From positions 82,348 to 146,347 of the forward strand of contig DAOUMV010000021.1 of NCBI GenBank assembly GCA_034408935.1: a stretch of DNA of 64,000 nucleotides, written 5' to 3'. This stretch comes from DAOUMF01 sp034408935. Lineage in GTDB: Bacteria > Chloroflexota > Dehalococcoidia > SM23-28-2 > RBG-16-64-32. Of the stretch, positions 15,994 to 24,451 are shown in pieces. The position numbers and the translations under genes were made by a program. The notes below the pieces were generated by a model that worked only from the letters and a program-made list of their open reading frames with translations, searched no databases and was not told the origin of the DNA. Within the stretch, counting starts at the first letter, position 1. Every line of letters begins with the position of its first letter.

Positions 15994-16737
15994 CTAGCCG
16001 CTGAGAGAGTTGAAAGCTGCGCAGCCTTCGCTATTGGGGACCGGTGCTATCTTCCAAACCCCGTCCTCCTTCTGGAACGCGGCCCCGACCTGGTATTCAC
16101 CCTGGCCTACTATTTCGCCCACGATCACAGCCTGAGCGGTTTGGCCCTCGATGGTCACGCCCTCCGTACGCTTGAACCGCAGGAGCCGGAGGTTCTCACC
16201 TAGCTGCGTGGCGGAGTCCTCTCCCACCTGTTCGAACTGCTCGCGAGAGCATCGCTGCTGGAATTCGCCGCTGAAGGAGTCGTAGAGGGACGGCCACTGG
16301 CCCGCTGGCAGGACCTCGATGGACCTCCGGGCCAGCGACTGTATCGCCTCTTCGTCGCTCGCCGCTGCCGTGGGCGCGCCGCCGGGGGTGATGGTCGCGC
16401 TGCCGGGGGTGACGGTCACGTTGCTGGGGCTAATGGTTGCGGTGGCGGGGCTGGCGGTCGCACCGACGGGGCTCGCGGTCGCGACAGCGGGGCTGGCGGT
16501 CGCGCCCACGTCGCCGGTCGTCGCGCCGCCGCCCGGGCTCGTCGTCGCGCCGCCCTCGCCCGTTCCGCTCGATGTCAGCAGCGCTATCCCCACGAGCAGC
16601 AGCACGAACCCCGTTAGCAGCCCGGCGGCGGCAACCTCGTCGCGTTTCAGCAGCGGTGTGCCGGTTCTGCCGTCGCCAGCGGCGGCAGAGGAGCGCGTCC
16701 GGCGCCGGCGGCGCCTGCTGCGTGAACTGGTCCCCAT
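15994..16737 (-). CDS. membrane-anchored protein with Ala/Thr/Ser/Pro linker and NTF2-like outer domain
   Basis: A 247-aa protein. A very basic N-terminus (RRRRRRTRSS) precedes one membrane helix (about 37-56). A low-complexity linker (about 57-120) of repeated ATASP/VGATASP units follows, then a C-terminal domain (about 130-247) whose pattern, EEAIQSLARRSIEVLPAGQW ... GVWKIAP, resembles NTF2/SnoaL-like folds. The linker is also repetitive at DNA level (GGCGGTCGCG-type units), so length variation is likely. Function unknown. A decayed copy of its first codons and upstream DNA lies at 20604-20713. Confidence 0.65.
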   Translation of the reverse strand: MGTSSRSRRRRRRTRSSAAAGDGRTGTPLLKRDEVAAAGLLTGFVLLLVGIALLTSSGTGEGGATTSPGGGATTGDVGATASPAVATASPVGATASPATATISPSNVTVTPGSATITPGGAPTAAASDEEAIQSLARRSIEVLPAGQWPSLYDSFSGEFQQRCSREQFEQVGEDSATQLGENLRLLRFKRTEGVTIEGQTAQAVIVGEIVGQGEYQVGAAFQKEDGVWKIAPVPNSEGCAAFNSLSG

Positions 16738-16812
16738 CGGCGTCTATTGTATAGCACCGGGCCTCAGACGGTATCCCTGGTTATCCGTCGGTGTCTGGAG
16801 GGACCAGGCGGC
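16701..16812. repeat. about 110-bp duplicated segment, copy A
   Basis: Aligns with 20604-20713 at roughly 75-80%. On the minus strand, bases 16738-16812 still read RRLVPPDTDG-stop, matching the end of a sugar dehydrogenase (RRLVPQDAGQ). The rest is the start of the NTF2-like gene. It is therefore the 3' stump of a lost dehydrogenase paralogue. Confidence 0.68.
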
Positions 16813-16885
16813 GGTCGCGCCAGACAGGCTGGCCGCGCATGATGAGAATTGCGGCGAGGAGCATGCAGCCCAGAGCGTTGTCATT

Positions 16886-18514
16886 CTATTGCTGCCTTAT
16901 ACGGCTGAAACGCCAGCCATCATCCTCGTCGCTGTAGACGAATTCCAAGTAGCCCCCATCATGCGCAACAAGAAACACCTTGTCCCGCTGCGGTCGCTCT
17001 GTGCTGAAGGCTGAGATCTCTTCGACGCCAATGACGGGGCGGCCGTCCGCAGGCACAATGGCGTTAGTAGGCGGTGGCAGCCCCAGGATATCCGTCAACG
17101 TCGCGCCGAAGTCAATATGCTGGTAGTCCACATCGGAGATGTCGCTATTCAAGCCGGGAGCGTGGATCACCAACGGCACATGGGGGATTGCTGGGATGGG
17201 GGGCATCTCTTGCGAAGGCGCCATGGTCCGCGGGCCGTGGTCGCCTGTGACGGCAATGACGGTCTCATCGTAAATGCCCTCTCTTTTCAACTTGCTCACA
17301 AGGCGGCCAACTAAGACGTCCACGAACATCGACTGTTGTCGATAGGTGCCAGTAGACGGGAGAGCGTTCCCTTTTTCGTTGAAGGCTTGTGGGTCATGGG
17401 GCAATATCAGGTGCAGCACATGGATGCGCCCCAGCGTTGTTCGGCCCTTGATGTCATCTAGAAGCAGGTTGAAGAGTCTCTTGGTGAAGATGTGGCCACC
17501 CCTGCGATCCACAGGCGGATATGCCCAGCCCATGCGGTCCAGGAGCCAACCCATGGGGCGGCTTATGGCCGTCTCCACCCACTCAGGGGTTGCCTGATAG
17601 AAGGCCCGCGAAGCCAGGTTGCCCGCCACCCGCAGATGATCGTTTTCGCTCAGGTATCCAAGGCCGTGACACGTCATGACCCGGCCACAATCGTCGATGT
17701 AGGCCTGCTCCAGTGTGCGGTAGTGGGTATAGAGCCTGATGTCAAAATACTCGGCCAGGGATTTGAGTGGGTCGATAATGGTTGGGAGGACGTGAAAAGA
17801 CGCCATCTCGTTGGTGGTAGCATTGGTAAACCAGACCCCGTCCTCTGCCAGTGCAGCGAGGTTAGGGAAGCTCTCCGTGTCCAGTGTCCCGTCGTCGTCA
17901 AGCAACACGTCATATCCCAGTTCGTCGAATACGAGTACGAAGACGGCCGGTTGGGATTCCGTCTGTGTCGCTGTCATCACTTCCTGGGTAAACGTCTTCG
18001 GGAGGTTCTCGCCCGTCGGCACCTGAGATGGGACGAGGGCAGTCATGACTATCGCCACCGGGGACATGTAGAGGAAGAACAGAACCAGGCCTTCGAACAA
18101 CCAGATAGCGAGGCCGATTATGGCTGCAAGAATCATTAGGTGCACAAGCAGCAGCAGGGCGAAGCTCGCTGATCTCAGCGAATCCGTGAACTCCTCAGCA
18201 GGACCCCAGTAGAGTTGCAACTGGCGCAAGATCAGTACGAGGGCCACGGTGAATAGCACCGAGCGGAAGACCCGAACGCGCCTGCCTGATTTGTCCCGCA
18301 CAGCGATGAGGCGGTCCGCCGCCAAGAGCACGAGAGCGGGCAAGACCTGCACCAGAACGATCAAATAGACCACAGTGGTCTTGCGAACCAGCGCTAAGTC
18401 CGCGGCGGGATATATATTCTTCAAGAACTCAAGGCTAGCGAGGCTCACGGCGCTGAAGACGATCAGCGTGGCGTAGAGCAGATCTTTAACGACAGCCAGC
18501 TGGCTCACTCTCAT
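16886..18514 (-). CDS. alkaline-phosphatase-superfamily membrane protein (sulfatase-like)
   Basis: A 542-aa protein with four to five N-terminal membrane spans (within about residues 10-165) and a large outer domain of the alkaline phosphatase/sulfatase superfamily. VFVLVFDELGYDVLL gives the metal-binding Asp of the first strand, VTGDHGPRTM the second-site DHG, and VPLVIHAPG a further family motif. The usual catalytic Thr/Ser/Cys lies in an unusual context, so activity is uncertain. The architecture recalls LtaS/OpgB-type phosphoglycerol or phosphoethanolamine transferases. It lies 9 bp downstream of the NoeA-like gene, and both fit envelope glycan modification. Confidence 0.75.
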   Translation of the reverse strand: MRVSQLAVVKDLLYATLIVFSAVSLASLEFLKNIYPAADLALVRKTTVVYLIVLVQVLPALVLLAADRLIAVRDKSGRRVRVFRSVLFTVALVLILRQLQLYWGPAEEFTDSLRSASFALLLLVHLMILAAIIGLAIWLFEGLVLFFLYMSPVAIVMTALVPSQVPTGENLPKTFTQEVMTATQTESQPAVFVLVFDELGYDVLLDDDGTLDTESFPNLAALAEDGVWFTNATTNEMASFHVLPTIIDPLKSLAEYFDIRLYTHYRTLEQAYIDDCGRVMTCHGLGYLSENDHLRVAGNLASRAFYQATPEWVETAISRPMGWLLDRMGWAYPPVDRRGGHIFTKRLFNLLLDDIKGRTTLGRIHVLHLILPHDPQAFNEKGNALPSTGTYRQQSMFVDVLVGRLVSKLKREGIYDETVIAVTGDHGPRTMAPSQEMPPIPAIPHVPLVIHAPGLNSDISDVDYQHIDFGATLTDILGLPPPTNAIVPADGRPVIGVEEISAFSTERPQRDKVFLVAHDGGYLEFVYSDEDDGWRFSRIRQQ

Positions 18515-18523
18515 AAGCCAACG

Positions 18524-19918
18524 CTACTTTCGGCTAAACAAGTAGAGAACCCGCTCTGACTTGGGCAGGCAAGCCACGTCAGTTATCTCAAAGTGCTCCC
18601 TGAGAGCTTCTTCGAAGGCGGCCTGCGTATAGCCGCTGTACACGTCTTCTCGGGTACGCAGCAACAGTTGCACCATCGGGTCGCTCTTCGGCACGAACTC
18701 CACGACGCCTGCCTCGGCGATAGTGGAGAGCCACTCCACGATTCTAGTGAGGGGAACGTTGCCGCTGATCGCCAGATGGTGCACCAGGGCAAGGCAGAGG
18801 GCGAAATCGGCGGCGCCGCGATCTCCCAGGGCTTGCCTCTCCTTCTGGGCCCACCCCTGGCTCGGCGAAGGGTTGAGCAAGTCGACCGCCAGCGGCAGGA
18901 CATTCGTGTGTTGGCCCTCTATCCTCTCGTACAATGCGCCAACCGCCGCCTCGTCGCTGTCCATGGCCACAACGTACCGGGCGTAGCGTGCAGCCATGAT
19001 ACTGTACCTTCCAACGTTACAGCCCAAGTCCCAGACCATCTGTGGCCGCGCTCTCGCCAGCGCCTCCTCTACAAACCGGTCCTTGTCCTGCAGCGCCTCC
19101 GCCTCATAGTGACACTCCTTCTCGTATTCCAGCCAAGGTGAATGACCCTTGCCTCGCCGTCTCAGCCCCGCCACGCTTTTCTTCAGCCTATTGACAAGGC
19201 CTGTGACAACACCCTTTGGAATGGATCGTTCTCGAAGCGACGGCGCATCAGTGCGTCGCGATGCAAACCTCCGACTGAGCCATGCCTGAAGGACGACATC
19301 GATGAAGACATTCTTCCGCAGCTTATGTCTGAGCGGAAGGAGGCTATTGAGGTGGACCGGATCTATCCCCTCCAGAGAGCTGCGCATCCACATCTGAAAG
19401 GGAACGCCAGTGATGGACTGGAGAAGTAACGGATTGAGGAAGGTGCGACAGAACTGTGAATAGCCTACCCATGGCATCCCCTCTTGGTATCGTTCGAACG
19501 AGCCCACGTCGATCAGCAGGGGGTTGGGCCCAACGAACTGAACGTTGTAGGGGGTCGCATCCTTGAGGATAAGGCCCTTCTCCAAGGCTACTTGTAAGAT
19601 CTGCAGTGAGCGAACCGCCGCCGCCCGCAGCATTTCAAGGGGCCACTCGTAGACGTATGAGATGAAGGGAAGTCGTGGATGCTCAACCACCAAGCCTACC
19701 TGGGGCGCCGCACGATAGGCCTCGGGAGCCTCCTCGACGCCGACGGCTCTGGTCTCTATCACCGCTCCGCTCCCCACCAGCGACTCGAGAAGGCCGGTCT
19801 CGACTAGGGCCTCGAAGTCTGCCACATGCCCGGCAGTGAAAAAGCGATACACCCGATTGTCGCCAAGTAAGACACCGCTAGCGGGGTCCCGAAAGGAGCC
19901 GGGGTCTGGTCGAACCAT
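18524..19918 (-). CDS. NoeA-like SAM-dependent methyltransferase with N-terminal kinase-like part
   Basis: A 464-aa protein. The N-terminal half has a protein-kinase-like hairpin, LILKDATPYNVQF and PLLIDVGSFERY, as in aminoglycoside/LPS kinases (HxDxxxxN / D). The C-terminal half has SAM motif I VWDLGCNVGRYSIMAA near residue 295 and VAMDSDEAAV after it. This bipartite layout is known from nodulation protein NoeA-related methyltransferases. The kinase-like His is replaced (ILKDATPYN), so this half is probably structural. It is followed by the sulfatase-like membrane protein. The likely target is a cell-surface glycan; substrate unknown. Confidence 0.75.
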   Translation of the reverse strand: MVRPDPGSFRDPASGVLLGDNRVYRFFTAGHVADFEALVETGLLESLVGSGAVIETRAVGVEEAPEAYRAAPQVGLVVEHPRLPFISYVYEWPLEMLRAAAVRSLQILQVALEKGLILKDATPYNVQFVGPNPLLIDVGSFERYQEGMPWVGYSQFCRTFLNPLLLQSITGVPFQMWMRSSLEGIDPVHLNSLLPLRHKLRKNVFIDVVLQAWLSRRFASRRTDAPSLRERSIPKGVVTGLVNRLKKSVAGLRRRGKGHSPWLEYEKECHYEAEALQDKDRFVEEALARARPQMVWDLGCNVGRYSIMAARYARYVVAMDSDEAAVGALYERIEGQHTNVLPLAVDLLNPSPSQGWAQKERQALGDRGAADFALCLALVHHLAISGNVPLTRIVEWLSTIAEAGVVEFVPKSDPMVQLLLRTREDVYSGYTQAAFEEALREHFEITDVACLPKSERVLYLFSRK

Positions 19919-20014
19919 GCCCGCTCAGTTCCCGCCTAAGTCTGAAAAGCGATAGCCCTGGCTGCAGTCTGTCCCAACCCGGACGTTGGGGAGGGCGCGA
20001 CCAGTTCCTTCCCC

Positions 20015-20227
20015 CTATCGGTGCAGCTGGGCCTCTTCTTCCGCCTCATGCGCTTCTTCGCCGGTGGCCGAAGTCCCCTCTGTGTCTTGCTTCGTTCTGC
20101 GGAACAGCGAGAATACACGTGCCCAGAACAGCTTGATCGTCACTAGACCACCGACGATAGCGCCGAGCAACATCTGGATGCCCAGGCCTGCAGCCGTTGG
20201 ATCAAGATAAAGGAGTACGACAGGCAC
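20015..20227 (-). CDS. small conserved membrane protein (YLDP family)
   Basis: A 70-aa protein starting MPVVLLYLDPTAAGLG. A hydrophobic helix (GIQMLLGAIVGGLVTIKLFW) and a basic FRR end follow, with a Glu/Ala-rich cytoplasmic tail. Proteins with a YLDPG(A/T)-type N-terminus and one or two spans are common beside glycan and sulfatase genes. The GTG at 20227 has GGGAG 6-7 nt upstream; an earlier TTG is less likely. A minus-strand TATAAT at 20305-20310 may drive it. Function unknown. Confidence 0.58.
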   Translation of the reverse strand: MPVVLLYLDPTAAGLGIQMLLGAIVGGLVTIKLFWARVFSLFRRTKQDTEGTSATGEEAHEAEEEAQLHR

Positions 20228-20304
20228 CTCTACGCTCCCGCTGCAATTCGCTCTTGTCTGCAAGGCATAGCGCCTCTATGACGAAAGACGGAGAAACACC
20301 CCCC

Positions 20305-20310
20305 ATTATA
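20305..20310 (-). promoter_or_regulatory. -10 element upstream of the small membrane protein
   Basis: TATAAT on the minus strand with no convincing -35. The remaining non-coding stretch 20311-20603 shows no gene. Confidence 0.35.
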
Positions 20311-20603
20311 TCCCCCACTCAAGTATCGGTTTAGTGAAATCATATGTATCTCTCCGCCGCCGGTCAAGCACGAGACCTCATCTCAGATCACTGCAACCAG
20401 GCGCCCGGCCCATAGACCACAGCGGTCGTGATCGTGGCGTCTTCCAGGCCAGGATAGTCCGCTGATTCCAACGGAATCGTCAGGTCAAGCGGCCACAGGT
20501 CTGGTGGGGAAGCCCGGATAACGTTCCCCTTCCCTCCATGAAGACGGCGGCAGCCTTAGGACGGAGGGGCCAGCCAGGGCTAGGCCCAAAAGGTTTCACG
20601 CCT

Positions 20604-20713
20604 GGCGCCGCTGGTGCCTGCCGCGTGAATTGGTCCCCGTTGGCGCCCACTGCATAGATGAGGCCTGGGACGGTATCCTCAGCTATTGGCCGGCGTCTTG
20701 AGGGACCAGACGC
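20604..20713 (-). pseudogene. decayed 5' end of the NTF2-like gene, copy B of a duplicated segment
   Basis: Aligned to 16701-16812. On the minus strand it corresponds to the end of the intact sugar dehydrogenase (20683-) followed by the start of the NTF2-like gene, whose ATGGGGACCAG has become AACGGGGACCAA. Only the first dozen codons remain recognisable. The order (dehydrogenase, then NTF2-like gene) is the same at both copies, so this was a duplicated two-gene unit that lost opposite halves. Confidence 0.66.
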
Positions 20714-21834
20714 CGTATCTCCGTCTCGTTGCTGTAGTAGATGATGCCGTCAGGGCTGGTGGCGATATCCATATCGCAGTCCTGGAGGATCACGTCGTCC
20801 TCCGTGACCTGATCGAAGTTGGCCCCGCCCAGCACCAACCGCCGCATCAGCCTGGTCTCGGACTCGCAGACCAGCAGGGAGTCGCCGAGGAGAGGATAGA
20901 CATCGCCGGAGGCGAACTCCAGCCCCGAAACGGTGACGTAGGAGAGGAAATCGCCCGGCTCCATCTCCTCCTGGGCGAAGAAGTAGATGGCCTTGGTGCC
21001 CTTCCCTGCCTGGCAATTGGGGAAGGGGAACTCGCCCACGTCGGGCCAGCCGTAGTTGGCGCCCGCTTCGATCAGATTGAGCTCCTCACAGCTCACTGGG
21101 GTGTTGTCCGAGCCGTAGATCTGGCCCGTCTCGGGGTGAAAGGCGAAGTCGAAAGGCTCGCGAAAGCCGGAGGCGAAGATTCGCGGGTCCGCCTCTGGAT
21201 CGTCGGCGAAGGGGTTGTTCTCTGCTGGCGATCCATCCTCCTTGTCGACACGGAGCATCTTGCCCTCTGGTGTGCTCGGATCCTGCACGAGCTGGGGCGT
21301 GTCGTAGTCCCCCAGGTTGGCGTAGAGAAAGCCGTCCGGGCCGAAGTGGATGCTGCCATTTGCGTTGAACCCCGGGGCGGCAGGAAGCGTCTCCGGGAGG
21401 TCATCGATGATAACCTGCCGGTCAACGCCGCGGCCGTTCTCTTCGGTGAAGCGAACGACCACCGGCCTGCCGACGGGTATATCGGGATCTACAGGCTCTG
21501 TGAAGAAGGCGTAGACGTAGTGGTTCGTCTCGAAGTCAGGGTCTAGGGCGAGCCCGGTCAGCCCCCACTCCAGGTATAGGGCCACGTCCACGTGGGCGAA
21601 GGGCTCCTCCAACAGCTCGCCCTCCGGTGAGAGAACCCGGATGTTGCCGGTGAGCTGCTCGGCGTAGAATAGCCGTCCGTCAGGGGCGAACGCCATGGCG
21701 GCGGGATGATCCGCCTCGGTCACTAGCTCCGACTTCGCTCCGAAAGGGTTTCCGCCGTTGCCGCAGGCGGCGGCCAGAAACAGCAGGGAGAGAAACGCGG
21801 CTGCCGAGGCGACAATCTTACCCCTCTTTCTCAC
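20683..21834 (-). CDS. PQQ-type sugar dehydrogenase-like lipoprotein (GSDH family)
   Basis: A 383-aa exported lipoprotein: signal peptide with lipobox LAAAC, then a six-bladed beta-propeller of the glucose/sorbosone dehydrogenase family. Repeated blade motifs are MAFAPDGRLFYAEQ, GLTGLALDPDF, IHFGPDGFLYANLGD, FASGFREPFDFAFHP and ANYGWPDVGEF. The His usually found in the PQQ-base motif (GxHxGG) is not evident, so oxidation of a sugar is not certain. It is a tandem paralogue of the next gene, with the same start region (FAPDGRLFYAEQLTGNIRV), so the two arose by duplication. Confidence 0.83.
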   Translation of the reverse strand: MRKRGKIVASAAAFLSLLFLAAACGNGGNPFGAKSELVTEADHPAAMAFAPDGRLFYAEQLTGNIRVLSPEGELLEEPFAHVDVALYLEWGLTGLALDPDFETNHYVYAFFTEPVDPDIPVGRPVVVRFTEENGRGVDRQVIIDDLPETLPAAPGFNANGSIHFGPDGFLYANLGDYDTPQLVQDPSTPEGKMLRVDKEDGSPAENNPFADDPEADPRIFASGFREPFDFAFHPETGQIYGSDNTPVSCEELNLIEAGANYGWPDVGEFPFPNCQAGKGTKAIYFFAQEEMEPGDFLSYVTVSGLEFASGDVYPLLGDSLLVCESETRLMRRLVLGGANFDQVTEDDVILQDCDMDIATSPDGIIYYSNETEIRRLVPQDAGQ

Positions 21835-21878
21835 GGTGTGGAATATATCAGGGCCTACGCGTTAGGGGTAGGTGATAT

Positions 21879-23018
21879 CTACTCAGAGGCGGGGATCAGC
21901 CGCCGGATCTCAGTGTCGGTGCTGTAGTAGACGAGTCCGTCAGGGCTGACGGCTATGTCCAGCTCACAGTCCTTGACTACCACATCGTCATCGGTCACCC
22001 GGTCAAGGTTGGGCCCACTCAAGGTCAACCGACGCATGAGCTTCGGCACTCCCTCGCACACTAAGAGTGAGTCGCCCATAGTGGGATACACATCGCCAGA
22101 GGCGAACGCCATCCCAGAGACGGTGACGAAGCTGAGAAACTCCCCCGGCTCTTTGTTGTCTACGGTGAAGAAATGGACGGCCTGCGTCCCTGCGCCTTCC
22201 GCACAGTCCCCCCATGCGAACTCGCCGAAGGGCCAGCCGTAGTTGTTGCCTTGCTCGATGATGTTCAGTTCGGAGCAAGTTACCGGGGTCTCGTCGCTAC
22301 CGTAGAGCGCGCCGGATTCAGGATGGAAGGCGAAGTCGAAGTCCTCACGGAACCCGTAGGCGAAAATGCGAGGGTCAGCATTGGGGTCGTCGACGAATGG
22401 ATTGTCGGGCGCCGCGCTGCCGGTCTCGCCGTCTATCCGCAGCATCTTGCCTCGGGCCGCACTCAGGTCGCCTGCCTCGGCCCCCTCGTTATCCCCAGTG
22501 CTCACATACAGAAAGCCGTCCGGGCCGGAATGGATCTTACCAGCGACGTTGAAAAAGCTTGGAGTTGCCGAAACGTCATCTATCAGGGTTGTGGGCGCTT
22601 TGCCCACATTGTCCTTTTCGGTGAAGCGGACAATGACCGGCTTCACCTCTATCGGCGGGCCGGGGTCCGCCATCTGGGTGAAATATGCGTAGACGTAGTG
22701 GTTTGTTTCAAAGTCAGCGTCCAGGGCCAAGCCCATCAGCCCCCACTCCAGCTGGATGCCTGCCGAGTAGGCGTCCACGTGGGCGAAGGGCTTCTCCAGC
22801 AGCCGGCCCTCGGTGTCCATGACGCGGATGTTGCCGGTGAGTTGCTCGGCGTAGAACAGCCGTCCGTCCGGCGCGAAGGCTAAGGCCGAGGGACGAGCAG
22901 CCGTAGTCACCACTTGCGAATTCACCTCGAATGGGTTCGCCTCGCCGCCACCGCAGGCTGGTACGAGGAGGAATGAGAAAAGGCCGAGGACCCCTATGAT
23001 GGCTGCCTTTCGTTTCAT
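21879..23018 (-). CDS. PQQ-type sugar dehydrogenase-like lipoprotein (GSDH family), paralogue
   Basis: A 379-aa lipoprotein with lipobox LVPAC and the same propeller motifs as its downstream neighbour: LAFAPDGRLFYAEQ, GLMGLALDADF, IHSGPDGFLYVSTGD, YGFREDFDFAFHP and NNYGWPFGEFAW. The ATG at 23018 has AGGAGGT 6 nt upstream, the best ribosome site in the neighbourhood, so an earlier in-frame start is rejected. It lies 45 bp upstream of its paralogue and is probably co-transcribed. Substrate unknown. Confidence 0.84.
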   Translation of the reverse strand: MKRKAAIIGVLGLFSFLLVPACGGGEANPFEVNSQVVTTAARPSALAFAPDGRLFYAEQLTGNIRVMDTEGRLLEKPFAHVDAYSAGIQLEWGLMGLALDADFETNHYVYAYFTQMADPGPPIEVKPVIVRFTEKDNVGKAPTTLIDDVSATPSFFNVAGKIHSGPDGFLYVSTGDNEGAEAGDLSAARGKMLRIDGETGSAAPDNPFVDDPNADPRIFAYGFREDFDFAFHPESGALYGSDETPVTCSELNIIEQGNNYGWPFGEFAWGDCAEGAGTQAVHFFTVDNKEPGEFLSFVTVSGMAFASGDVYPTMGDSLLVCEGVPKLMRRLTLSGPNLDRVTDDDVVVKDCELDIAVSPDGLVYYSTDTEIRRLIPASE

Positions 23019-23044
23019 AGCGTACCTCCTCAGACGCGAGTTTA

Positions 23045-23239
23045 TCATATCTCTTCATTCCGGTAGACAGTGAAGATGTCGTCAGTGTAGACGGGGGTCA
23101 AGCCTGCCACGTTGCGGAGGTAGGTGCCCATATCCGCCATCCGGTCTGGACCAAGGAGCGTCCGTGCGCCGTCAGGGGTAACACCGTGCACGACGACGTA
23201 TTTGTGCTGTACTCGCTGGCGCGGATCGGGCGCTGACAT
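23045..23239 (-). pseudogene. 64-codon C-terminal remnant of a membrane glycosyltransferase
   Basis: This stretch begins directly after the TAG of the PIG-V-like gene and stays in the same frame. It encodes a soluble tail ending GLTPVYTDDIFTVYRNEEI. Such tails (strand-rich, ending VY.DD.v.vYR) close many GT-C glycosyltransferases. The preceding gene already ends like a complete PIG-V protein, so this is probably the end of another, deleted glycosyltransferase. Alternatively, one stop codon splits a longer protein. No ribosome-binding site is visible. Confidence 0.45.
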
Positions 23240-24409
23240 CTAGAAGCCAAACCGGGTCGCGTAGATGACGAAGAAACTCCCCATGAGGACAGCGGATGCT
23301 GACAGAATGGCGTGGTGGACGGCGTCCGTGCGGCCCAGCCGGGCCATGATCAGGAATAGCGGGAACAGCGCCAGGAGGTAGCGCGGCATGCTGATCTGGA
23401 ACGTTACGGACATGAGGAAGATCATTCCAACCCAGGCGTAGATCTGGTAAGACGGCCGCAGCCAGCGCACCGCACTGACCAGCAAGGCAGCGGCAAAGAC
23501 GATGGCGGCCAGGCGGAACTCGAAGATCTGTGTGCGGAACGGCCCCGGAGGGTCTGCGCGAACGTGTCGCAGGGCGTCAGTGAAGGACTCCCAGGGCCAG
23601 ATGGTCGTATGGCTCCAGTGGTCCCGCTGTATCTCGACAAATTCCAGGGGGTCGCCCAGGACCGCCCAATTGATTCCCAGATAGGACACGAAGCCAAGGG
23701 GAACCAGCAGCAGCCAGAAGGCGCGCAGGGGCGCCCGCCACCTTTCCTGCCAGAGGGCTTCGAAGGCTAGGGCAGGAACCAGGGCCAGGCCCTGCATCCG
23801 GGTAGCGCAGGCCAGCATGCCGAGGATCCCGCACCAAGTCCAGCGTCTGCGGCGAGCTGCGAAAAACGAGCCCAGCACAAGAGCGACGAAGAGCGCTTCC
23901 GTGTAGGGCAGGAGGAGGAAGTACGCCGTCGGGAAGAGCAAGAAGTACCAGAGGCTCCGGTTCGCCTCTTCGTCGTCGCCGTCCAGCCTCGCCAGAGATT
24001 GGAGAAAGAAGCCGGCCGCGACCGTGGCCAGCGAGGAGACCACTAGGCCGGAGACGAGATAGCTGGGGATGACGAAATGCACCGCCCGGACAGCAAATGG
24101 ATAGAGGGGGAAGAACACGATGAGCAGGCGGTCTTCGGCGTTGTCGCGATACCCTACCTCGGCGATGCGGAGGTAATGGGGAGCATCCCACCTGTTCAGG
24201 ACCTCCAGCAAGATGTTGCCCAGGGGGGTGTTCTCCCGGCCTATGATAATGAGCCCAATAATGTAGCTCGCCAGAAGGACCCCCACCCACACGCCAAGGG
24301 TTAAGAACACCGCCCGCCAGAGGAACCGCCACTGCTCCGCGCTCAGCCCAAGCCTCGGTCTGAGCGTTTCTACGCCGGGAAGCCTGAACTCCAGAGCCCG
24401 CCTAAACAT
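23240..24409 (-). CDS. PIG-V-like mannosyltransferase (GT-C fold)
   Basis: A 389-aa polytopic membrane protein with about nine spans. The first loop carries LNRWDAPHYLRIAEVGY, matching the WD.. hYl.IA..GY motif of bacterial PIG-V-type enzymes that transfer mannose from polyprenyl-phosphate-mannose. FFPLYPFAVRAV, FPTAYFLLLPYTEALF and ATRMQGLALVPAL are also family motifs. It ends FFVIYATRFGF, a normal end. The acceptor is unknown; the cluster includes a polyprenyl-phosphate mannose synthase at 29557. It lies 42 bp downstream of another membrane glycosyltransferase-like gene. Confidence 0.83.
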   Translation of the reverse strand: MFRRALEFRLPGVETLRPRLGLSAEQWRFLWRAVFLTLGVWVGVLLASYIIGLIIIGRENTPLGNILLEVLNRWDAPHYLRIAEVGYRDNAEDRLLIVFFPLYPFAVRAVHFVIPSYLVSGLVVSSLATVAAGFFLQSLARLDGDDEEANRSLWYFLLFPTAYFLLLPYTEALFVALVLGSFFAARRRRWTWCGILGMLACATRMQGLALVPALAFEALWQERWRAPLRAFWLLLVPLGFVSYLGINWAVLGDPLEFVEIQRDHWSHTTIWPWESFTDALRHVRADPPGPFRTQIFEFRLAAIVFAAALLVSAVRWLRPSYQIYAWVGMIFLMSVTFQISMPRYLLALFPLFLIMARLGRTDAVHHAILSASAVLMGSFFVIYATRFGF

Positions 24410-24451
24410 CGGAAGCCATGCTCGGGTTGGAGCATGCTGCGGCCATGCGCC

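Noticed and set aside
16370..16560. Short tandem GC-rich units resembling a repeat array or CRISPR.
   Set aside because: They encode the ATASP-type linker of the membrane-anchored protein; unit spacing is a few codons, with no spacers.
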